DNA from: Desulfovibrionales bacterium
GTDB taxonomy: Bacteria > Desulfobacterota > Desulfovibrionia > Desulfovibrionales > Desulfomicrobiaceae
Direction: 5' to 3'
Length of the DNA stretch: 6,520 bases
Assembly: GCA_012727515.1 (NCBI GenBank)
Contig: JAAYGZ010000279.1
Span: 1 to 6,520, forward strand
Part shown: one piece after another, positions 6,514 through 6,520 of the stretch
Position numbering within the stretch: position 1 is the stretch's first letter
Layout: the number at the start of each line of letters is the position of its first letter
The notes under the pieces: generated by a model
What the model was told of the DNA's origin: nothing
What the model saw: the letters and a program-made list of their open reading frames with translations, nothing else
Database searches by the model: none
Program-made: the position numbers and the translations under genes

Positions 6514-6520
6514 GCTTCCC

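Overview
The window carries five protein-coding loci plus one likely gene-within-a-gene. The mix points to a Gram-negative bacterium, plausibly a Desulfovibrio-like member of the Desulfobacterota. This rests only on gene types (a hybrid kinase with a periplasmic ABC-substrate-binding sensor, a stand-alone receiver, an orphan CheB, an Rpn-family nuclease) and on short palindromic intergenic repeats, so the taxon is a guess. Genes use GTG/ATG starts and moderate GC, except the AT-rich gene at the left edge.

Layout, left to right. (1) 2-373 (+): the 3' end of an AbiEii/AbiGii-type nucleotidyltransferase toxin, cut by the window edge. (2) 460-3540 (+): a large membrane-bound hybrid sensor histidine kinase (signal anchor, periplasmic ABC_sub_bind domain, TM, PAS, PAS, HisKA, HATPase_c, REC). 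(3) 3596-4555 (+): an Rpn/PDDEXK (Transposase_31) nuclease. Inside it, a perfect anti-Shine-Dalgarno match precedes an in-frame ATG at 4337, predicting a 72-residue C-terminal product that resembles the RpnS intragenic antitoxins. (4) 4556-4803: an intergenic stretch with a 91-bp imperfect palindromic repeat, a weak promoter candidate and a strong ribosome binding site. (5) 4804-5199 (+): a single-domain CheY-like receiver. (6) 5210-6277 (-): cheB, convergent with the receiver and 10 bp from it. (7) 6278-6520: the upstream region of cheB, with a second palindromic repeat whose outer border nearly matches a sequence beside the first repeat.

How the parts may work together. The kinase, the receiver and CheB are signal-transduction parts: the kinase probably senses a small periplasmic ligand, and the stand-alone receiver could be its phosphorylation partner, since the kinase has its own receiver but no HPt domain. 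The Rpn gene and the repeat lie between kinase and receiver and may be later insertions. AbiEii and Rpn are both toxin/antiphage-type families, so the left two thirds of the window may be a small defence neighbourhood around the kinase. The strongest candidate for something new is the overlapping Rpn toxin/antitoxin pair.
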